From assembly GCA_964492135.1 (NCBI GenBank), contig CAZBJW010000149.1, positions 1-11,032 of the forward strand: DNA of 11,032 nt, given 5' to 3'. The notes beneath the pieces are model-generated. The model did no database searches. It saw only the letters and a list, made by a program, of their open reading frames with translations, and was not told the DNA's origin. Source of the DNA: CAYGAW01 sp964492135 (lineage in GTDB: Bacteria; Chloroflexota; Anaerolineae; UBA7937; B3-Chlor). The translations under genes and the position numbers were made by a program. Positions within the stretch are counted from its first letter, which is position 1, and each line of letters opens with the position of its first letter. Positions 7,695 to 11,032 of this stretch are shown here, piece by piece.

Positions 7695-8198
7695 ATGGTC
7701 AGGGTCTTCCTAGGTCTGGGATCTAATCTGGGGAATCGCTCGCGAAACATCTATGCAGCGCTACGACGTCTGCAAGAAAGCGTAGAACTCGACCGGATCT
7801 CGTCTCTGTACGAAACCCAGCCTGTGGGCTACGCAGATCAGCCCTGGTTCCTCAATCTGGTGTGCGGTGGCGAAACCAATCTCTCGCCCGAAAGCCTATT
7901 GCAGGTGGCCAAAAGGATCGAGCGACAGATGGGCAGGCAAGAGAGTGTACGCTTCGGACCACGTATCATAGACATCGACATCTTGCTCTACGCAGATCTG
8001 ATAGTGGACACCTGTCGGCTGGAGATCCCTCATCCCCGGCTTAGCGAAAGAGGGTTTGTTTTGGCTCCACTGAACGAAATCGCCCCTAATCTGCTGCACC
8101 CTGGCCTTGGAATCACCGTAGGAGAGCTTCTGGATCGCGCTACGTCTCTTGAGGAGGTTCGCCTCTACGCGGTCAGGGATAAGCAAGCCAGTGGTTGA
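7695..8198 (+). CDS. folK: 6-hydroxymethyl-7,8-dihydropterin pyrophosphokinase
   Basis: HPPK transfers pyrophosphate from ATP to 6-hydroxymethyl-7,8-dihydropterin, the step before dihydropteroate synthase in folate synthesis. The 167-residue single-domain protein has 'FLGLGSNLGNR' (5-15), 'SSLYETQPVGYADQPWFLN' (36-54), the 'FGPRIIDIDILLY' signature (87-99) with the paired magnesium-binding Asp93 and Asp95, and 'IPHPRLSERGFVLAPLNEI' (111-129). It is not fused to FolB or FolP. The ATG is preceded closely (3 bases) by GGAGAG at 7686-7691. It lies 19 bases after murA, so the two are probably cotranscribed, although they belong to different pathways. The last 26 bases overlap the end of the opposite-strand deacetylase gene. 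Confidence 0.96.
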   Translation: MVRVFLGLGSNLGNRSRNIYAALRRLQESVELDRISSLYETQPVGYADQPWFLNLVCGGETNLSPESLLQVAKRIERQMGRQESVRFGPRIIDIDILLYADLIVDTCRLEIPHPRLSERGFVLAPLNEIAPNLLHPGLGITVGELLDRATSLEEVRLYAVRDKQASG

Positions 8199-9195
8199 GC
8201 CAGTAATCAAAATCCTGCAGGTCATAGGATCCTCGCACCCGGATCCGCTTCAGCTCGAAGGTGCGCTCCGATGACTGGAGTGAGCCTGCCTCGACGGTCA
8301 CCGCGCCCCAGTATCCGCACGACCTGAGAACATCTATCGTCAGTTGATCATACTGACCCGAAGGGTAGGAGAAGAACCGCACAGGTTCGTGTGTACGAGC
8401 CTCTATGGCCTCCTTGGAGCCCAGCACCTGCCAGACGATGTAGTCGAAGGACTTGCCTCTCAGGCTCGGATGAGTGTAGCTGTGGCTTCCAATCTCCATC
8501 CCGGCGGCGTGCAGGACTTCGATGTCCGTCCAAGACATGTGCTCCTCTCGGCCCTCATCAGCAAAGCGTGTGATGATGAAGAAAGTGCCGACATAGTCAT
8601 GGCTCTCAAGCAACGGATAGGCGTTTGTGTACTGGTCCTTGAAGCCGTCGTCAAACGTCAGCACCACAGGCTTGGGTGGCAAAGGCTGACCAAGTTGAAG
8701 GTACATGATCAAGTCCTTCAAGGTTATGGCCTGATAGCCGCGCTCGATCAAGTACCGCAGTTGAGCCTCGAACTTGGCAGGCGACACCGATAGATCTCGT
8801 CGGATTGCATTGGCATCTGATGCGGGGTCCAGCACATGGTGGTACATCAGTACTGGAACCACGACCCGGCGCAGTGTTCCATCTGGAGTCGGCAGAGGAA
8901 CAGCGGTGGGGGACGGCAGCAGTCTACCGAGACGCGTTGGTTCGGAGATGGAACTGGCGACGCGCGTAGCGATAGGACTCGCCAGCGAGAAACTCCAACG
9001 CGTTGGTACAGTAGAAACTGACACAGCTGGCGCTGCGGATCCTGGGTGACCAACGTCTCCCCCGGTTCTCACCTCAGAGACGGAGGTCGCTGCCACACCT
9101 TCTGTCTCAGTTTTCACAAGGACAATGGCCCCAACGACCACGAACCCCAGGAATAGCGCCAATGTCCCACGGCGCACGCCAATTCGGTGGATCAA
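8173..9195 (-). CDS. Membrane-anchored or secreted polysaccharide deacetylase (CE4)
   Basis: A 340-residue NodB-homology deacetylase that removes acetyl groups from a cell-surface or extracellular N-acetylated glycan, metal-dependently. A basic N-terminus and hydrophobic stretch (about 11-27, 'TLALFLGFVVVGAIVLV') form a signal anchor, followed by a Ser/Thr/Pro-rich linker to about residue 106. The catalytic domain starts with 'VPVLMYHHV' (113-121). 'TFDDGF' (180-185) carries the catalytic Asp182 and metal ligand Asp183, 'SHSYTHPSL' (237-245) has metal ligands His238 and His242, and 'FSYPSGQYD' (275-283) is motif 3. 'LKRIRV' (315-320) sits where the family's last motif lies. The start at 9195 is TTG, bounded by an in-frame TAG upstream; a GTG at 9177 (residue 7) is an alternative that keeps the signal anchor. 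The exact substrate (peptidoglycan or exopolysaccharide) is unknown. Confidence 0.92.
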   Translation of the reverse strand: MIHRIGVRRGTLALFLGFVVVGAIVLVKTETEGVAATSVSEVRTGGDVGHPGSAAPAVSVSTVPTRWSFSLASPIATRVASSISEPTRLGRLLPSPTAVPLPTPDGTLRRVVVPVLMYHHVLDPASDANAIRRDLSVSPAKFEAQLRYLIERGYQAITLKDLIMYLQLGQPLPPKPVVLTFDDGFKDQYTNAYPLLESHDYVGTFFIITRFADEGREEHMSWTDIEVLHAAGMEIGSHSYTHPSLRGKSFDYIVWQVLGSKEAIEARTHEPVRFFSYPSGQYDQLTIDVLRSCGYWGAVTVEAGSLQSSERTFELKRIRVRGSYDLQDFDYWLNHWLAYP

Positions 9196-9240
9196 TCGCG
9201 TTCCACAGACCCTTCGCTAAGGATACAGCTTTGTGTGTAA

Positions 9241-9269
9241 AGACTATCGCAAATCGGAGTTCATGTCAA
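9241..9269 (-). promoter_or_regulatory. Reverse-strand promoter for the deacetylase gene
   Basis: Read on the reverse strand, a perfect TTGACA (9269-9264) is followed after 17 bases by TAGTCT (9246-9241), a weak -10 that keeps the key TA and final T. The predicted start near 9234 gives a leader of about 39 bases to the TTG start. A second perfect TTGACA lies exactly 10 bases upstream (9279-9274) with no good -10 of its own. Confidence 0.5.
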
Positions 9270-9320
9270 GGAGTGTCAAATTCGTTACCGCCGGCCGGAG
9301 ATAGAATCCTTCGGTGTGTT

Positions 9321-9349
9321 TTGCGGCAGCACGCAAGAACTGCTAGAAT
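9321..9349 (+). promoter_or_regulatory. Promoter of the RpiR-family regulator gene
   Basis: TTGCGG (9321-9326) and TAGAAT (9344-9349) are separated by 17 bases, and TGC just before the -10 makes it an extended -10 element. Predicted start near 9356 gives a leader of about 47 bases ending in the strong Shine-Dalgarno AGGGGGG (9392-9398). Its form is close to the TTGCGT-17-TATAAT promoter at 1901. Confidence 0.6.
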
Positions 9350-9356
9350 AGTTGCG
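9321..9356. repeat. TTGCG/CGCAA inverted repeats, candidate operator
   Basis: TTGCG (9321-9325) and CGCAA (9332-9336) are inverted with 6 bases between, covering the -35. CGCAA (9332-9336) and TTGCG (9352-9356) are inverted around the -10, strengthened by AACT (9338-9341) and AGTT (9350-9353). A protein bound here would block RNA polymerase. RpiR-family regulators commonly bind inverted repeats at their own promoters, so autorepression is a reasonable guess. Confidence 0.4.
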
Positions 9357-9402
9357 GATGTGAAGCTGAGCACGTCCTTAAAGACTCGAAGAGGGGGGCT
9401 CA

Positions 9403-10281
9403 ATGTTTCAAGAGAGAATTGCACAACACTACGGTCGACTCGGAAGGAACCAGAGGAAGATCGCTGATTTCCTGACCCAGGAATATCATGAGGCTGCTTT
9501 CATCAACGCGTTCGCGCTGTCACAGCGACTCGGCGTCGATCCCGCCACGGTGACCAGATTTGCGCAAAGGCTCGGCTACGCAGGTTATCCCGAGCTGCTC
9601 ACCGAGATCCAGGCCACCGTCAAGAGGGAGATCAGAGTATCCTACGAGCCACCCGTCGAGAGGGCTGATGAGGAAAGCCTCTTTCTTCAAGCCCTGGCGC
9701 AAGAAAAGGAAAACCTGGAGCGCGCCATGACTCACGTGCGTGGAGATACGTTGAGTGCGGTGGTCTCAGCCCTGGCCTCGGCCGAGAACGTCTATGTCAT
9801 GGGGCAGGGCTTGGCCAAGGGACCGGCGGAGATACTGGTCATGCACCTCTGCTCCTTACTAGGCATACCGGCCCAACTGGTAGCAGCAGAGCAATCCACC
9901 GCGCCCCTAGTCCTGTCGAGGCTAACCGAGAAGGATGTGGTCATAGGCCTTAGCCTCTGCGCTCTGCATGACGACACAGCTCTGATGCTACGTCTCGCAC
10001 GGTCTCGGGGAGCCAAGACGATCGGCTTGGCGACTTCTCACACGTCGCCCACAGCGTCGGCTGCCGAGCTGATCATGGTCTGCCCCGGACAATCTACCAC
10101 TGGCATACCATCAATCGCGTCGCTCACCGCCATTGTCACTGCCCTTTTCCAGGTCATTGCCCTTCGAGAGCGTGAGAGATTGGCCAAGCTCAAGCGAGGT
10201 TTTCAGGCCAACTTGAATTGGCTGCTGGAAGACCGCGGGGAAAAGCCGGTGGAGGAAGCCGACATCCTGAGGCAACTCTAG
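9403..10281 (+). CDS. RpiR-family transcriptional regulator (HTH plus SIS domain)
   Basis: A 292-residue DNA-binding regulator that usually senses a phosphosugar. The N-terminal HTH_6 domain (about 1-75) contains 'FALSQRLGVDPATVTRFAQR' (37-56) as the helix-turn-helix and 'LGYAGYPELLTEI' after it, diagnostic for RpiR. The SIS domain (about 115-255) has 'NVYVMGQGLAKGPAEIL' (129-145) and 'DVVIGLSLCALHDDTALML' (178-196), corresponding to the sugar-phosphate loop, then 'GAKTIGLATSHTSPTASAAE' (203-222). The loop 'SLCALHDDT' differs from the common 'S.SG.T.DT' form, so the ligand may be unusual. A charged C-terminal helix follows. The ATG has a strong Shine-Dalgarno 4 bases upstream. It is divergent from the deacetylase gene and may regulate it, itself, or both in response to an amino-sugar metabolite. 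Confidence 0.93.
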   Translation: MFQERIAQHYGRLGRNQRKIADFLTQEYHEAAFINAFALSQRLGVDPATVTRFAQRLGYAGYPELLTEIQATVKREIRVSYEPPVERADEESLFLQALAQEKENLERAMTHVRGDTLSAVVSALASAENVYVMGQGLAKGPAEILVMHLCSLLGIPAQLVAAEQSTAPLVLSRLTEKDVVIGLSLCALHDDTALMLRLARSRGAKTIGLATSHTSPTASAAELIMVCPGQSTTGIPSIASLTAIVTALFQVIALRERERLAKLKRGFQANLNWLLEDRGEKPVEEADILRQL

Positions 10282-10341
10282 CTGCGAACTTGAGGACTGG
10301 GCCACTGGAGAGAGACTGATATCCCCTACCGAAAATGAAGT

Positions 10342-11032
10342 CTATAGCTCCACGAAGTAGGAACTGCAAGCCTGATCTAGCAACTCCTTCGTCAGTGCAG
10401 GCTCCACGTTCCGATAGTGAGCTATGTCGATGATCTGATCCACAATGTCCCGAGGATGAACGCACCGGAGCTCGCGCTTCACTCTCACGTAATATTCACG
10501 CATCAAATACATGAACCCCTCCTGATCGAAGGGGACATTCCGCTCCGCCGCGACGCGCCTGAAGATCTCGTAGAACTCACGTTCGGTGGGGTTGGCCACC
10601 TCTATCTTGTGACGGATGCGCCGCAGGAAGGCTTCGTCTACCAGGGCTTTGGGATCGATGTTGGTCGAGAACACTATCAACTGGTCAAAGGGTATCTCCA
10701 CCTTCTTCCCCGTGTGTAGGGTAAGATAGTCCACTCTCGTCTCGAGCGGAACGATCCAGCGGTTCAACAAGTCCCTGGGCCGAACTTGCTGTCTTCCAAA
10801 GTCGTCAATGAGGAACATGCCGCCGTTCGCCTTCATCTGGAAAGGGGCTTCATAGTACTTGGATGTGTCGTCGTAGACCAAGTCCAGGCTCTCCAGAGTC
10901 AGCTCGCCTCCCGCCACAACTATCGGCCTCTTTATGAGTATCCAGCGCCTGTCAACGCGACCCACTTCGAGTACGGCCGAGGACCCCTCGTCCCCAGCCT
11001 CCACGGCCTGGTGATTCAGTTCGTCATAGACC
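10342..11032 (-). CDS. AAA+ ATPase, C-terminal part (5' partial)
   Basis: The C-terminal about 230 residues of an AAA+ family ATPase. The frame is open through the right edge (last full codon at 11029-11031, reading V-Y-D-E-L-N), so the GTG at 11004 is internal and the Walker A half lies outside. Visible motifs, in order: 'PIVVAGGELTLESLDLVYD', 'KYYEAPFQMKANGG', the Walker B 'MFLIDDFGRQQ', 'RPRDLLNRWIVPLE', sensor 1 'LIVFSTNIDP', the arginine-finger-like 'DEAFLRRIRHKIEV' and a sensor 2-like 'CVHPRDIVDQI'. This conserved but little-characterised ATPase group occurs in Chloroflexota, cyanobacteria and proteobacteria, sometimes near pilus or Flp/Tad genes; I see no such genes here. It converges on the regulator gene, with 60 bases between the stops and no clear terminator. 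Confidence 0.85.
   Translation of the reverse strand, partial: VYDELNHQAVEAGDEGSSAVLEVGRVDRRWILIKRPIVVAGGELTLESLDLVYDDTSKYYEAPFQMKANGGMFLIDDFGRQQVRPRDLLNRWIVPLETRVDYLTLHTGKKVEIPFDQLIVFSTNIDPKALVDEAFLRRIRHKIEVANPTEREFYEIFRRVAAERNVPFDQEGFMYLMREYYVRVKRELRCVHPRDIVDQIIDIAHYRNVEPALTKELLDQACSSYFVEL

Larger units (their letters stand above)
9196..9402. promoter_or_regulatory. Divergent regulatory region between deacetylase and rpiR-like genes
   Basis: No gene fits in these 207 bases. The region holds one promoter on each strand, with the two -35 boxes about 51 bases apart. The pentamer TTGCG or its complement CGCAA occurs four times (9248-9252, 9321-9325, 9332-9336, 9352-9356). The middle two form an inverted repeat over the regulator's -35, and the last two flank its -10. 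A short GC palindrome CCGGCCGG lies at 9291-9298. Confidence 0.6.

Noticed and set aside
8344..8793. 149-codon open frame on the + strand
   Set aside because: It lies wholly antisense to the deacetylase catalytic domain and its translation resembles no family; it is a shadow frame.
10282..10341. Possible bidirectional terminator between the convergent regulator and ATPase genes
   Set aside because: The best pairing (AGACT with AGTCT) has 5 pairs and a loop of about 20 bases with no T-run; too weak.
11002..11004. GTG as the true start of the AAA+ ATPase
   Set aside because: The frame continues open to the right edge and the Walker A half is absent, so the gene begins outside the window.
1..11032. 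CRISPR array, mobile element, tRNA/rRNA or a novel defence system
   Set aside because: No regularly spaced repeats, transposase, integrase, toxin-antitoxin pair or RNA gene was seen. The genes all fit known families of envelope, folate and regulatory function.

Overview
The window (about 11 kb, moderately GC-rich) looks like ordinary chromosomal DNA from a bacterium, most likely a member of the Chloroflexota (Anaerolineae-like). This placement rests on family resemblance only: a GT39-type membrane glycosyltransferase ending in a beta-sandwich domain, a MurA with Asp in place of the catalytic Cys, and an AAA+ ATPase with a 'LIDDFGRQ' Walker B. No marker gene or RNA gene is present to confirm it.

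Region 1 (1-6322, + strand) is an envelope or exopolysaccharide glycosylation block. It begins with the 3' part of a polytopic GT39-like glycosyltransferase. A 262-base gap follows, holding a palindrome and a near-consensus promoter. Next come three tightly packed glycosyltransferases (GT4, GT4, GT9) joined by an ATGA overlap and an 11-base overlap, which suggests one translationally coupled mRNA. A SAM-dependent methyltransferase of a type common in glycan clusters follows 28 bases later, with its own possible extended -10 promoter inside the end of the GT9 gene.

Region 2 (6392-8198, + strand) has murA (first committed step of peptidoglycan synthesis) and folK (folate synthesis), 19 bases apart and probably cotranscribed. 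MurA has Asp117 where most bacteria have Cys, which predicts intrinsic fosfomycin insensitivity.

Region 3 (8173-9195, - strand) is a membrane-anchored or secreted polysaccharide deacetylase (CE4) whose 3' end overlaps the 3' end of folK by 26 bases. It starts with TTG (or an internal GTG). A 207-base divergent intergenic region separates it from an RpiR-type regulator (SIS sugar-phosphate-binding domain) on the + strand. That region has recognisable promoters in both directions and repeated TTGCG/CGCAA half-sites around the regulator's -35 and -10, so autoregulation or joint control is plausible.

Region 4 (10342 to the right edge, - strand) is the C-terminal half of an AAA+ ATPase that continues beyond the window.

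Together the genes point to cell-surface glycan synthesis and remodelling: sugar transfer, methylation, peptidoglycan precursor synthesis and glycan deacetylation. I found no CRISPR array, phage, insertion sequence, tRNA, rRNA or convincing new defence system. The most interesting signals are the MurA active-site substitution and the architecture of the divergent promoter region.
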